From Cephalotrichum gorgonifer (lineage: Eukaryota; Ascomycota; Sordariomycetes; Microascales; Microascaceae): 64,000 bases of DNA. The stretch is from positions 4,644,715 through 4,708,714 of the forward strand of contig ONZQ02000001.1 in the NCBI GenBank assembly GCA_900312665.1. Reading direction: 5' to 3'. This document shows positions 23,778 to 36,801 of the stretch, in pieces. Made by a program: the position numbers and the translations under genes. Positions within the stretch are counted from its first letter, which is position 1. The number at the start of each line of letters is the position of its first letter. Under the pieces are notes generated by a model. That model was not told the DNA's origin. It made no database searches and saw only the letters and a program-made list of their open reading frames with translations.

Positions 23778-24754
23778 GCTCATCATTCTTGTGGATGATG
23801 GGAGGGACGTGTGGCTACTCCGAACAATATCCCCTACTCCGTGTGTACATCTCGGGATGGACGGGCTCGGGACGGATGGGTGTATGGGGGCTGCTGGCCA
23901 CATGACAAATGCAACTGCTCAACTATGCCGGGCTAGAGCTGGAGTCTTGCCTTGCTCACGGGGCTTTATCATGGGACACCGACGGTCCTAGCATTATTGT
24001 TCATGGATGAGACTTCGGCGGAGAGGGCAGTTTCATGGGTTTCTTTGGTCCCATATCGCCAGGGGACCTGCAGGGCTCTCTATCCGCATAAGTCGACTGG
24101 GTGCTTCTTACCGCTGGGATTCTAAGCCGGGGCGGATAGACAGAGTCAAGAGCAGACTCGAAAGCGGCCTTTTGTCTCGGCAGGTAGTACCCGTCTTGGC
24201 CTCTAATACGATCTCATGAAACGTGAGCATTTCGAAGACATGGTGGTTCATCTGAGCAGTCTGCACGTAGTATGTCCCCTTTTGTTGATCCCGCGAGCCC
24301 TCCCAAGCTTAGCTACAGTTAAGACGTAAAACCAGAATTCCCCCGACGCATTAACGAACATACATGAGCTTTGAGCCTAACTCTACAAACCATATTCTTG
24401 GTGTATGTAGTTTATATGTGCTCATTCTTGGAGAGTGGCAGGAGGACAAAAAACATAAACTAGTAAAAAGTAGAAGTACTGGAAGGTGTGATGAATGCTC
24501 TACTACGGATACCCTTCAGTCAGTGAGAGGGATATGAACAATGAAGCGGCGGGCCGGCAGTATGTCAGATCGTGGGGGGCGGCTCGGCATATCCCCCCTT
24601 ACGTAATATTCAACGGGACGTGGTGTCCTTACACGGTGACACCTCGACTTAAGGAGAGCCCAACACACAGACACGGTCGACAGCTTCCCACCGCGACAAG
24701 TCTCACTTTGCTAGGAACATATTCACCACCGCACGCTCGTTTATTTCCTTTGCG
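23778..24754. other. Intergenic between B55 and the nucleotide-sugar transporter
   Basis: No gene recognised. It is the 3' flank of the B55 gene and the promoter of the transporter. Short frames show no known motifs. Confidence 0.6.
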
Positions 24755-26310
24755 ATGGCGGGGGACATCGCGGCCCCAGGGCGAGTTGCCCACCGGCGAC
24801 CCCAGAAGCCCACGCAAAGTCTGCATCAGCCCCATCAGTCTCTTAACGACGCTCCTCCAAAGAATTCAGAGAAGCTGGGGGCATACCAGTTTGTCGCCGA
24901 AGCCCTTCCCCAATGGCTTGCTGTCATAGCCATGCTAAGTCTTATTTTTGGTGGATGCTGCTCAAATGTACGCCGTCTTCGACACCCTCAGCAACCTCAC
25001 CCCTTTCCTCTCTTGGGACACTTCTGAGCTATCTAAGCAAAACACCGTGTCAAATTCACTGCCTGTATAAGAAGCCCTACTTATTTAGTAAACATAGGTT
25101 TATGCCCTCGAATCCATTGTCAAGTAAGAAATCTGAACCGGACTGCCTAGTTGGGCCTTATACCTGGAGTCGGAGCAAGGAACTAGCTAACACATGCTTG
25201 GCAGAGACGAACCTGAAGCTGGTATGGTTTCCTCCTGGTGTCTCAAAGCGGAGCGTAGTATTAACAAGGGGCGAAGGTGGTCTCCTCACCTTTGTGCAGT
25301 TTTTCTTTGTCGCGGTGACAGGGTACATCTCACAGTTTGACAGCTCACGCCCTCCCTTCTTTGTGAAGAAGAATACGGTTCCGCTGAGCCGCTGGATTGT
25401 GAATATTGTCCTATTCTTCAGTATCAACCTCCTGAACAATCATGCCTTCAGCTATGATATTTCCGTCCCAGTACACATCATCCTGCGGTCGGGAGGGAGC
25501 ATTACAACCATTCTGGCGGGATATCTCTATGGCAAGCGGTATTCGAGGATTCAGGTCGTCGCTGTGATCCTTCTGACACTCGGCGTGGTCACTGCAGCCT
25601 GGTCTGATGCTCAGTCAAAGGTATTATTTCTATCCCGAAGGCCAGTGAGGAGAGATGACTGGTAGCCGAAACTAAACACTCTTCAGGCCTCGACTCCCAT
25701 TTCATCCGGAGCAGACCGTCCGGCCTTTAGCACCGGCCTCGCCATCCTCTTGATCGCGCAGGTCCTCTCCGCCATCATGGGGTTGTACACGGAGGAGATT
25801 TACAAGCGTTACGGACCGCAGTGGCGGGAGAACCTCTTTTACTCCCACGCTCTCTCCCTCCCCCTCTTCCTTCCTTTCGCCGGCTCTCTGGTTACCCAGT
25901 TTAGGCAGCTGGCGAATAGCGCCCCTATGCAGTGGCCTTCAATGGTCTCCACGTGGACCCCTGCCGCCCCGGACGGCCAGATCTTGGCGGCGACGCGGAT
26001 TCCCAGCAAACTCGTCTACCTGGCGGCGAACGTCCTCACCCAGTTTGCCTGCATCCGGGGGGTAAATCTTCTGGCGGCAGCATCATCGGCCCTCACCGTC
26101 ACCATCGTCCTCAATATTCGCAAGTTGGTGAGCCTCCTCCTCAGCATCTGGCTATTTGGGAATCAGTTGGCTGTCGGAACCCTCATTGGAGCTGTTGTTG
26201 TCTTTAGCGCGGGCGCCCTCTACTCGTTGGATTCTCGGCCCCGTGCGCCCAGGGCGGCTCCGGCCGGGGGCGCCGGAGAGAAGGCGAATGGAAAACAGCG
26301 ATTAGACTAG
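24755..26310 (+). CDS. UAA-family nucleotide-sugar transporter (Yea4/SLC35B4-like)
   Basis: Multi-pass antiporter that carries a nucleotide sugar, probably UDP-GlcNAc, into the ER/Golgi lumen; yeast Yea4 supports chitin synthesis. Five exons: 24755-24967, 25098-25123, 25205-25221, 25277-25620 and 25687-26310, giving 407 residues. Exons 2 and 3 are only 26 and 17 bp; together they spell VYALESIVKDEPEAG and link GGCCSN to GLLTFVQFFFVAVTGY, matching the family pattern. About ten hydrophobic segments follow, with characteristic motifs FSINLLNNHAFSYDISVPVHIILRSGG and YLYGKRYSRIQ. The tail is Lys/Gly-rich. The substrate is inferred from the subfamily. Without the micro-exons the gene would look frameshifted. 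Confidence 0.88.
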
Positions 26311-26932
26311 CTTATCTATGTCGTATTACTAGACTAGAAGGGGAAGTCCGGAAAACAGCTCCAATTGACGTAAATCCAACCACAACGGCCCGATTGTAGC
26401 TGCATAAGGTACTGGTGAGGTACCAATTGTACATATCTTATGTAATAATATCCGTCACTACCCGTCACCCACTGGCCTACACCGGCGGTGGCTGACGCAG
26501 TGTGATCCATCCCCATTCTCATTCCTGGTGGGCGGGCGGTGACACACGCCGCTACCAAAGCAAACCAAACTAAACAAAAAAAAAACATATTCCTAGGTAC
26601 AACAAGTCCAAACGGAAGACTGACGAGAGTTTTCATCTATACCAGTGACCTCTCTGTTGGCACGCAGCTCCCCTAGCTGTAATCAAAGGCCATCGGAATC
26701 GCTACTATGCCTGGTAAGTGGATTCCGCCCTGTCTCCGTCAACGTCTCCCTCGAGCTATGTCGGTGTAGGACAAGCTAACACTCGGCGTCATACAAATAG
26801 TAAGTCTCTTTATCGAGAGATAATACGTTAGATTTTATGCCATTCTCTTCGCTTCAGGCAGAACTCTTACTACCTCTGCTGCATACATGTATGTCTTTAC
26901 TGTGACTGGTGTAGCTAACCAAACGTGCATAG
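26311..26932. other. Intergenic or 5' exon region of AMP deaminase
   Basis: No complete gene. It probably carries the AMP deaminase promoter and one to three short 5' coding exons. A likely start is ATG 26707 (ATGCCTG followed by GTAAGT). Candidate exon pieces lie at about 26770-26800 and 26857-26890, but no combination I tried keeps phase using strong donors throughout. Confidence 0.45.
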
Positions 26933-29900
26933 GGTTCCAAGGACCAGACGGTGTCGGCACCTCCTCTTGAGTCGATACCCGATCCCGAGTTGGGCGAGGA
27001 CTACTCCGCCGAGGAATCTGGGGTAGAGTTTGCCCGGGGTGATACAGACACCGAGAGCAACGATGATGACCTACCCCATTCTGAGACCCAACCCCCCGGT
27101 GGCTCGGACGAGTCTCCCTTCCAAACCGGCATGCTGTTGCGGGACCTTCCTAAAAGAACCACCTTCTATGATCCAGTTGCTGAGCGTCAGATGAGCCAGA
27201 CCGACGCGAAGCTCTTTTATCAAATGAGTCAAATGGAAAAGTTGGAGAGGGGATCCCAGAGCGTCGTCTCCGGCCCGGATGACTCCGTGGACCTCACCTT
27301 GTCTCTCGAGCTTCCTCAGCCCGGAATGGCCCTTCCCGAGCCCCAGCCCACGGGTATGACTCAGAAGGCCCATCCCTCGTCTTCTTCCCTCCACCAGACC
27401 TCCGCTCCCTCCCACTTGCGGAGTCCAGTCGAACGGGTGGGGGGCGACCCGGCTACCCGACGTCGTGCCACAAACGACGGGCCGATCCCAATAGAAAGCT
27501 ACCGGCGAAGCCCCGCCGACGGAAATCCGTCTCCCAGCGCGCAGCCTACGGCGGTGCCCTGGAGAAGCGCCGGGGTTACCCTCCCCGAAGCCGATCCGCG
27601 CATGTTGGCGGAGCTAGGCGACGTATCCGCCAACATCCATAAAATCATAGCACTTCGACGCCGGTATCTCGAGCTGTCGCTGCAGAGGGACGGAGACAAT
27701 CCAAAGGATGGCCCGAACTGGACCATACAGCCGCCGCCGCCCGAACCCTCGTGGGTTCCAGAGCCGGACAAAGCCGCGGGCAGCTCCCCAAACAGCCTGA
27801 GCAACAGCATGATGCTCACCTCCGATTCCGCCCCGAGGAGTGCCGGCGAGCAGCGCCACAACCCCTCCCAGCCCGCCGAAAAGCGGAAGCGGAAGCCGGG
27901 TGAGGATGTCGGGGGAGATTTCGATCTCGAAGATTTCCTACCGGTTCCAGGGGCGAGCGACATGACGTTCCGGCTCGACGAGAACGGCGTATACCAGGTT
28001 TTGGTCGGCTCGAGCGAAAAGTCCCAGGGTTCCCCGCTCATCCACGTGCCGACGATCCGAGAGTTCTACATGGACCTGGACGAACTGCTCAAGATATCCG
28101 CGGACGGGCCCAGTAAGAGCTTCGCGTTCCGCCGCCTGCAGTACCTCGAGGGCCAGTTCAATATGTACGTGCTCCTGAACGAGTACCAGGAAACTGCGGA
28201 CAGCAAGCAGGTCCCGCACCGAGACTTCTACAATGTCCGGAAGGTCGACACCCACGTCCACCACTCCGCTTGCATGAACCAGAAGCATCTATTGCGGTTC
28301 ATCAAGAGCAAGATGAAGAAGTCTCCCGACGAGGTCGTCCTTTTCCGAGACGGCCGTTATCTCACCCTCGCCGAGGTTTTCGAGAGCATCAACCTGACCG
28401 CATATGATCTGAGCATTGACACTCTTGACATGCATGTAAGAATCTCCCGAGTAGCATTGACGAGCCCCCCCTCCCTCTGGGCATCACCACCGAGTCTCCC
28501 AATGGTTCTAATCCTCCCCACCCCGTCTAGGCACACAAGGACTCGTTCCACAGGTTCGACAAGTTCAACCTCAAGTACAATCCCATCGGAGAATCGCGGT
28601 TGCGGACCATATTCTTGAAGACAGACAATCACATTCACGGCCGTTACCTAGCTGAGATTACCAAGGAGGTCATCGCGGATCTGGAGTCGAGCAAGTATCA
28701 AATGGTGGAGTGGAGGATATCTATTTACGGCAAGTCGATTGACGAGTGGGATAAGCTCGCCGCCTGGGTGGTCGACAACAAGCTTATCTCTCACAACGTC
28801 CGCTGGTTGATCCAGATCCCGCGCCTCTACGACGTTTACAAGGCCTCCGGCCTCATGAGCTCCTTCGAGCAGATCATCAAGAACGTCTTCGAGCCCCTGT
28901 TCGAAGTTACTAGGGACCCCCAGTCACATCCGAAGCTGCACATCTTCCTACAGCGCGTGGTGGGCTTCGACTCTGTGGATGACGAGAGCAAGGTGGAAAG
29001 GCGGCTCTTCAAGAAGTTCCCCGTGCCCAAGGACTGGTCTTCTGAGCAGAACCCGCCGTACACCTATTGGATCTACTACCTGTTCGCGAACGTGTCGTCG
29101 CTGAACCACTGGCGCAAACAGCGTGGATTCAACACTCTGGTGCTGCGGCCGCACTGTGGCGAGGCCGGCGATAGCGAGCATCTCGCGGTAGCTGCCATGT
29201 GTTGCCACAGCATCGCTCACGGCCTCTTACTCCGCAAGGTGCCCCTCCTCCAGTACCTCTTCTATCTAGAGCAGATCGGCATAGCGATGTCCCCCCTGAG
29301 CAACAACGCGCTGTTCTTGGCATACGAGAGGAACCCGTTCTACCAGTACTTCCGACGAGGACTGAACGTCTCCCTGTCGACCGACGATCCCCTGCAGTTT
29401 GCGTTCACAAAGGAACCACTCATCGAGGAATACGCCGTGGCAGCGCAGATATACAAACTCAGCTCCGTGGACATGTGCGAGCTGGCGAAGAACTCCGTCA
29501 AACAGAGCGGCTACGAGGATTCCATAAAGAAGCAATGGCTCGGGCCGAACTACTCGAAACCTGGGAAGGAGGGGAACGTGATGGCCAAGACGAACGTGCC
29601 AGACCGGCGCGAGGAGTTCCGATACTCAGTCCTCCTAGAGGAGAAGGAGCTGTAAGTTCGCGGCATATGATGGCCTATCCAGACCACGCTGCGCCGTTAC
29701 TAACATCGCATGTGCTTTTTAGATTGCGAAGGTATGTCTCCTTGGCAGAGCCTAGAGCCGATCGTACCGCCACGCAGGCCGTACCCCACCCGGCTGAGCC
29801 CAGCAACGGGCGTCTAGGTGATCATGCTGTCCCCGGGGAAAAGGGGGGGGAGGGTCGTGCACTCGACGAGATGACACAGGCGCCAGCTGTTGATCCCTAC

Positions 29901-30008
29901 TGGCCAGCAGAGCACCTGTCGGGGAGCGAACCCAAGATATACCCTGGTGTGGTAAGCAGGGGTCAAAGAAGCAACAGCGCAAGGCAAAGCGACGGAAGTA
30001 AGAACTAA
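26933..30008 (+). CDS. amd1: AMP deaminase (5' end unresolved)
   Basis: Cytosolic enzyme converting AMP to IMP and ammonia, controlling adenylate pools in the purine nucleotide cycle. Exons visible: 26933-28435, 28531-29651 and 29723-30008, giving 969 residues from the first acceptor. The metal-binding motif HVHHSACMNQKHLLRF, the substrate loop FDKFNLKYNPIGESRLR, and the C-terminal catalytic block with LRPHCGEAGD, NNALF and LSTDDPLQFAFTKEPL are all present. The N-terminal 270 residues are low complexity apart from the conserved LRDLPKRTTFYDP segment. The third exon joins in phase (EKEL|LRRYVSL) and adds a poorly conserved 95-residue tail. No in-frame ATG occurs between 26933 and 27131, so the start lies in an upstream exon, perhaps ATG 26707. 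Confidence 0.92.
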
Positions 30009-31009
30009 ACTACGCCGTCGCTCGGCCACCAGTGGTTATTTTGGGACTCTGGGGAGCCACCGAAATTGACGGAAGCCGTGGATATGACGCTACGTTTGGC
30101 AATTGGAAGGATGGATGGGAAAAGAGGTCATGGAAAAGCAGGGGACTAGATATACTAGAGACATCCATTTTTGAAACTACAAAGATGTCTTACTGTGTGA
30201 CGGGAGACCCAAATGGAATGCGATTACTGCGATATAGTCTTGCTTGCTCTACCCACGTTCGATCAGAGTTCACATACAGCGTCTCCCAGTCCAAAAATCA
30301 TGTCTAATGGCAATACCTCGATATTAGCATAGCCCCACTTTGTCTGTTCGACGTACTTGTACTCGTAATACTCGTAGTTAACTACATAATTATTAGGCTG
30401 GACCCCCCAAAACAGGGACAGCTCTGTATCATCAGCTCGGCATAATAAATCGGATGACACCGAAACAGCAGTAGCTCCACCCTGTCGCCCACCACAGCAT
30501 TAATAACCTCCCGCCCGAGTACCCCCTGGGCATTGAGGATCGGTCGTAATCTCGTCTGATAGGTCGTCTGCCCTCAGTGGTCTCTCGCCGCCGACGCCCG
30601 CCATCTCTCCGCTTCTGAATGCATCGCATTACACACTCGTCTTCACCTGCCACGACATAGTTGGTAGAAGCACACTAATTATCAGACCTTAGTCCCGTTT
30701 GGAATTCCTGGCCCGTGAGGCTTTATCCGCGCCGCGCAATCTCTGGGGTACTCAGGAGTCGACCCTTGCACAGCCCACCTGTTGATCCAGGCTTGCCTCC
30801 CGCCAAAACCCACTCCTGGCACGACGAGCACGTCCGAACCCGGAGAAGGGATCGGATTCGACGAGACAACTAGGGACGATATATCGACACTCCCTCACGC
30901 GCCTTGCCCCTGCTACGGCTAGCCTGTCCGTCCCCCACCCATCCCCTAAACGTCTGCTAGTCAACGCCGCTGTCCACCCGCGGACTCTCGCGTCGGCCCG
31001 AGACCAGAG
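30009..31009. other. Intergenic between AMP deaminase and sla1
   Basis: No gene recognised. Two TACTCGTA octamers lie 9 bp apart (30360-30367 and 30369-30376). The 200 bp before 31010 should be the sla1 promoter or leader. Confidence 0.6.
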
Positions 31010-34000
31010 ATGGGGTTCGTCGGGGTGTACAAAGCCCTTTACGACTATGCACCACAAGCCGATGCCGAATTAGCCATCAGCGAAGGTGATCTGCTTTACA
31101 TTCTCGAGAAGAGTACCGAAGACGACTGGTGGAAAGCCAAGAAGAAGGCCGGGGCCGAGGAAGAAGAAGAGCCTGTAGGCCTGGTTCCGAGCAACTACGT
31201 CGAGGAGGTGAGACTCCCCACTCCCCCGGCTAGACGCCGCTGACACCGTCTTCCCCAAGGCCCTACCTATCGGGAGTGCTCGGTCCCTATTCGAGTACAC
31301 GAGACAGACCGATGAAGAACTTTCATTCCCCGAGGATGCCGCCCTCCGCGTCTTTGACACGTCGGATCCCGACTGGATCCTTGTCGGGTTAGATGACGAA
31401 TTCGGCTTTGCTCCCGCGAATTATATCGAGATGGATGATGCCGGCTCGCCCGAGCCTCGACAAGCAACTCCGCCACCCCCGTCGCTGCCCGCGAGGCCCC
31501 GCGCCGATCCACCCCCGACCGATATCGATGAGGAAGAAGATGCTCCGAAGCCTAGAGTGCAGGCCGAAGGACCCGCGGCAGCTCTGGCGAATGTCATGCA
31601 GTCCCGGAGTGCGCCGGCGGCAGCCAGCCCGCCTGCCCGAGCGCCTGATCTACCGGTCCGGAACAGCCGTAGCGAGGTGGACGAGGAGGATAACCTGAGC
31701 CCCGCCCTGCCGGCGCGGCCGGGCTCCGGGGTGGAACGACCGCGTCGCGAGGTCCGGTCGAAGGTGTCCTTTGCTGAACCGGACCCGCCTAGCCCAGCTC
31801 GGCCACCGGCGGCCTTTGTCACTCCGAATAGCTCGAGGGATACCGACGACACGCCACACACAGGCTCCGCTAGATCCCCGGGCGGTTTCCACATGTATAA
31901 CGTCAACGAGATGGTGTCGGTCATGGGGAAGAGGAAGAAGATGCCAACAACAATCGGCGTCAACATTGAAGCGAAGACAATCCTGATCGCCCCGGAACAC
32001 TCCGAGGACGGGCCGTCCCAAGAGTGGCCTGGGACCAGAATGACGCATTATTCCAGGGAGGGTAAGCACGTATTCCTCGAGCTGGTACGCCCGAGCAAAA
32101 GTGTGGATTTCCACGCCGGCGCGAAGGATACTGCGGAGGAGATCGTGCTCGCTCTGGCCGAGCTCGCCGCCGCTGTGAAGGCGGAGGGGCTGTCCGACGA
32201 AATCCTGTCGCCGGCAGGGGCTCGGAAGATGGGCGAGATATTATACGACTTCACGGCGCAAGGTGATGACGAGGTCACGGTCAAATCGGGAGACAACGTC
32301 GTCATCTTGGACGACACGAAGAGCGATGAGTGGTGGCAGGTCCGCCGGATCAAAAACGGGAAGCAGGGCGTCGTGCCTAGCAGCTACATCGAGATTACGG
32401 GCTTCGTTTCCCCCCCTCCCTCGGATGCTGTAATGGCTGCGAAGTCGACTGTGGAGCAGAACAGGCTGGACGAGATCAGATTAACCAGGGAAGCGGCCAG
32501 GCTGGACGGCGGGGACGCATTACCGCAGGTAGGGCCAGGAATGCCCCTGCCCGAGAGAGGGAGCAGCCTTCAGGGACAAGAACAGTATAGTAATTCTTCT
32601 CAACAGCGGAGTAAGCGCGACGGGGACGGAGACGGCCCGGCCAAGGCATCCAAGTCTAGTACGACTCCCCGTGTCCGTGTTAGATACACCCGTGCGAGGC
32701 AGAAGACTAACGCGGCTTAGAACCGGATCCGTCTAAGGTGCGGACGTGGACGGACAGGTCTAAATCCTTCAGCGTCGAGGCACAGTTCCTAGGCATAAAG
32801 GATGGAAAGATCAACCTCCACAAGGTCAACGGTGTGAAGATTGCCGTGCCGGTCTCGAAGATGTCCTTCGAAGATGTGGACTATGTGGAACGCCTCACGG
32901 GGGCGCGCCTCGATGTCCCCGGAGGGAACCCGCACAGGGCGAAGCAGGCCAGCAGCAGCTCTCATGTCGGCGCGTCGGTGCAGGCTCCTAAGCCCAGCTT
33001 TGATGCGTTCCAGTTCTTCTTAGACTGCGATGTTAACGTCGGGCTCTGCGAGCGGTATGCGCAGGCCTTCGCCAAGGAATCCATGGACGAGAGCGTACTG
33101 TCCGACGTGGACGCTAGCGTCCTTCGAACACTAGGCCTGCGCGAGGGAGATATCATCAAGGTAATGAAAGCGCTCGATCTGAAGTATGGACGGACTGGAA
33201 AGGGCAAGGATGCGGCAGACGGCGAGGGCGGCCTATTTTCCGGGCCCGGCGGTACTCTGCGTAACAATACTAGGAAGGGCCGACCCGCGCCCGCGGTCCA
33301 GACGACGGACGTCGTAGACCCCAAGACCTTCAACCAAGCGAACGCCGAGGCGGCAGCTGAGTCGAAATCTCCGTCATCCGCCGTGAGCGGTGGCGCCACC
33401 TCTAACGCCCAGGCGACCGGCACGGCCGGCGGCTTCGACGACGACGCCTGGGACGTGAAACCGGCAAAACAAGCTACCCCGGCATCAGCCCCAGCTGCTG
33501 TGAGGTCGGCCAGCGAGACCCGTGCTCCGGCCCAGAACCTCACGGGGTCCATGCAAGACCTCTCGCTCCTCACGGCGCCCCTACAGCCTACCCCGGTACA
33601 GCCTGTCTCCACCGGAAGCGACTCGGGAGCCACCGCTCCATCCGCGGCACCCACTCAGTCGCAGACGCCACCCGCCCAGTCCCTAGGAGCCACTCCCTCA
33701 TTCTTCTCTAACCTCGGCCCCGTCGCAGACCAGGGCTCGACGCGGCAGCGACCTCAGCCACCTGCCCAGTCAATACTGGGCCAGGGTACTCTCGCGCCGC
33801 CGCCTCCGGCTCGACCTCTCTCGGCCCCGCAGACTGCCCAGCCCAGTGCCTTTACCCCCCCGCCGCTGGGGCCTCAGATGACGGGTTCTGTCCATCCCGT
33901 CCTCCAGGGCCAAGTCGCCCCCCCCGGACGAAGCCTTCACGAGGTCGACCAGAATCGTCTCCGTGAACAATACCTCCGCCAGATGCAGGCCTCCCAGATG

Positions 34001-34549
34001 GCACCCTACGGGGCTCAGAACCCACACGCGGGTCTCGTGCCGTTCCCCACGGGGATGCAAGGTCCACTCTCACAGCCGCTAATGACCGGGTCCCCCTCCA
34101 TTCCAGGGCCGCCGTTCATGCAGCCACAGCCTACAGGATTTCAACAGGCGTACCCTACCCAACAGCCATTCTATCCTACCCCAACGGGTGGTGGCGTGAA
34201 CTCGTTCCTCCCCCCTGCCTTGGAGCCTCAGAGGACGGGTGTCCCTGGTATGCCCGGCCCGCCCGGCCCGCCCGGCCCTCCTGCTCCGCCAGCCCCGCTC
34301 CTTCCTCAGCAGACCGGACCGGCACCTCCTGTCCGCTTCGGTACGCAGCCCGACGCAGCCAGGATTATGCCGCAGGCGACCGGGCGAAAGGCGAACCTTG
34401 CCCAAGCCAGTAAGAACACCCCTTCTCCCTCCCTTATCCGCTCTCTTCCCTTTCCCCTCCCCCCTTGGTCCTGCGCTAGGTGTCTTGTAAACAATGGCGC
34501 ATGCACTAACACGTCTTCCTCAGCACCGGACAACCCTTTCGGCTTCTAA
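31010..34549 (+). CDS. sla1: Sla1 actin/endocytosis adaptor
   Basis: Cortical actin patch adaptor that recruits Las17 and Pan1/End3 and sorts NPFxD cargo during endocytosis. Four exons: 31010-31207, 31260-32658, 32721-34409 and 34524-34549, giving 1,103 residues. Order of parts: SH3-1 (ALYDYAPQADAELAISEGD), SH3-2 (SLFEYTRQTDEELSFPED), a Pro-rich linker, a conserved WPGTRMTHYSREGKHVFLEL region, SH3-3 (ILYDFTAQGDDEVTVKSGD), SHD1 (WTDRSKSFSVEAQFLG...VPVSKMSFEDVDYV), the SAM-like SHD2 (FDAFQFFLDCDVNVGLCERY) and a Gln/Pro-rich tail with repeated PxxTG motifs, ending in DNPFGF. A short collagen-like GPP run lies near 34250. The last exon of 26 bp encodes the terminal PDNPFGF. All joins keep phase. 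Confidence 0.95.
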
Positions 34550-35076
34550 GGCGATTCCATTTGCTAAGGGTCCTCGGCCGAAAGCGGAGCATGTCCGACC
34601 AGCCGCATTGGATACCGACGGATCTAGCGCGTCCTCTTCTACTATAATATTTGGCATCCAATTCAAGACGTCGGCCGAGAACAACGGAGAAGTGTACATA
34701 GGGAGGGACGGGGCCACGGGTCAGATGTCCATAATGATTGTCACTATATACAGTTTCCTCTACAATGCATAACCGGACAGCCAATGAGCATCTTTCAACC
34801 CATACATTACTCCTCTCCTCGTGAAACTATCTAGGGCCGTCATGATGTCGGCAACTAGCTAATTCTATTATATAAAAAAAGGGGGGATGGGGGAAGGGGA
34901 AGCCAAGCTAACAGGTCCAAACACCGAACTACCCAAAACGCTAACGTGGACGTCAGCGGATATGGCGAGAATACAAGCTACCAAGTCGCGTCTCCATCTG
35001 GTCCAAGCGGAGCCACAATGTCTCCTCACATCCCGCACCAATAATCCATCGCTCGCGGGCCGGCCCGGCCAGTCTC
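34550..35076. other. Convergent intergenic region between sla1 and the TLC gene
   Basis: Shared 3' flanks of two convergent genes. No gene recognised. An A-run and G-run pair lies near 34873-34886. Confidence 0.6.
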
Positions 35077-36214
35077 TCAGTTCACGATATCCAGCTCCGA
35101 TTCGCGGTCCACGGCTGGTGCTGCGCGGCTCTTGAGCCCGGACGATGCCGTGCTGTCTAGTGCGCTGGTCTCGGCGAGAACCGGCTTTTCCGGGAGAGGC
35201 ACCTCGGTAGAGGGCTGGAAGCGCTTGTACAGGGCCTGAATCATCTTAAAGAACCAGTAGCTGTTGAGACTGTTCAGCGTGAGGTTGCTAACCAGGTAGG
35301 CAAGGGCCAGCCAGGTGGGGACGGTGCTGGTCTCGGTAGCGAATCTCATGGTGCCGAACTCGGAACCCTGACTGGCGAGCTGCGACAGGGACGGGCTCTT
35401 GCCCAGGGATTGCCGGATATCCTGCAAGACGAGGAAGGACTGGTAGCTGCCGTAGACGATACGGCACGAGAAGAAGGTCGTTATCAGAATTAGGCCGTTG
35501 TACAGCTGTAGGTTGGAGCCAGTCTTTCCAAGTTTGTCGAGGAACCAGTGGATGTTGAGGAACGGAGTCGAGAGCTCCCAAAGAATGAAGTTGCAGGCAT
35601 AGAAGTTCACGAAGGGTCTCTGGTAGCGGGGACAATGGTCAGTAAGGAGTCAAAAACAAGGGACGTGTATGGTGCGGAAGACGATGGCGGGAGGGAGGGT
35701 GGCAGCATATAGCCAGGACGTATCTACTTACAAACCCAAGCGAGTAGACGAGGAGGGCACTGATGGCATGCGCAAGCGTCCCGATGGTGAAAATGTCCAT
35801 GTTCCGAACGGTGACGATGAGATCCCACAGGAAGTAACCGGCGGCAAGACCCTGGATCATGCCGCATCCGCCGGTGTAGCCCCATACCCGCTCCTCCCAG
35901 GTCATGGCCTTGCGCTCCTCATCAGTCCACATAACCCATAGGGCGAGGATGTTGATGAGGCTGCTCTGGACGAAGGACACGATGTGCACGTCCCAGCTGA
36001 TCCTCCTCTTGCGCGGGAGTTGGGCGTAGGTGCGCGGGATGAAGAGGCGGGAGAGGAAAGGCGCCAGCGGGTAGTAGATGAAGCCGTACAAGAGGGCGCC
36101 GGCCAACACCTCGTGTATGTGGTAGGGGAGCGTCGTCAGGCCGAAGAACTCGGCGACGGGCTCGGTGGCTCGCTGGAGCCACGGGATGGGCTGTATGAAG
36201 AATGGGTCCTTCAT
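35077..36214 (-). CDS. TLC-domain membrane protein (TMEM56/TLCD4-like)
   Basis: Multi-pass membrane protein of the TRAM-LAG1-CLN8 fold, probably in the ER or Golgi, with a likely lipid role. Two exons: 36214-35732 and 35619-35077, giving 341 residues. The join reads LVYSLGF|RPFVNFYACNFILWELSTPF. Hydrophobic segments include VLAGALLYGFIYYPLAPFL, VQSSLINILALWVMW, GMIQGLAAGYFLWDLIV, IGTLAHAISALLVYSLGF and the C-terminal ALAYLVSNLTLNSLNSYWFFKM. A His after the third segment (LAHAISA) fits the conserved TLC histidine. It lacks the ceramide synthase Lag1 motif with tandem histidines, so ceramide synthase is unlikely. It shares a 587 bp promoter region with cog8. Confidence 0.82.
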
Positions 36215-36801
36215 CTTGAGGAGGGCGCGTCAGGGGACGCCTGGGCTGTGATCGCGGGTTCGAGTCGGTGAAGGTGCGCCTCGCACGAAAGCGTGGGCGT
36301 GGGCGTGGGTCTATGTTACCCCCTTTGCTGGCTTGGTGATCAAGGACAAGCGGCCATCTGGGAGAAGAAATGGGACGGTTACATCTATCGAGCGGCGGGG
36401 CGTTGGGGTAAAAAGGACGACCTCGGTTTGCGTTTCGTTGGGGACAGACCCATAATATTCTGGGCTAGGCTCCCGAGCTAAAAGTAGACGCGGAGGGCAG
36501 CCTAGCATTGTGAGGTGGGGAAGACAGGCACGGACCTGAGTAAGCGCTCAGCTATTAATACTCGCACTTGAAGGGGCGTGGCGGGGCGTTCAGGCTAGAC
36601 GGTGGCATAACCCCGCTGATGCGAGTACTGCACTGTACTGGTGGCGCGTGTGGACGAAACAGCCCGCCATTCGCCCACAGCACTTGACACGTCCGCCTGG
36701 TCACATCCACATCCGCATCCGCATTCCGCCTCCCACGTGCCCACCACAACGAATATCCCATGCCGAAATCTACGACACACCCGTGATATCTCGTCGCGCC
36801 C
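36215..36801. promoter_or_regulatory. Divergent promoter between the TLC gene and cog8
   Basis: No gene recognised. It serves two divergently transcribed membrane-traffic genes. Confidence 0.55.
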
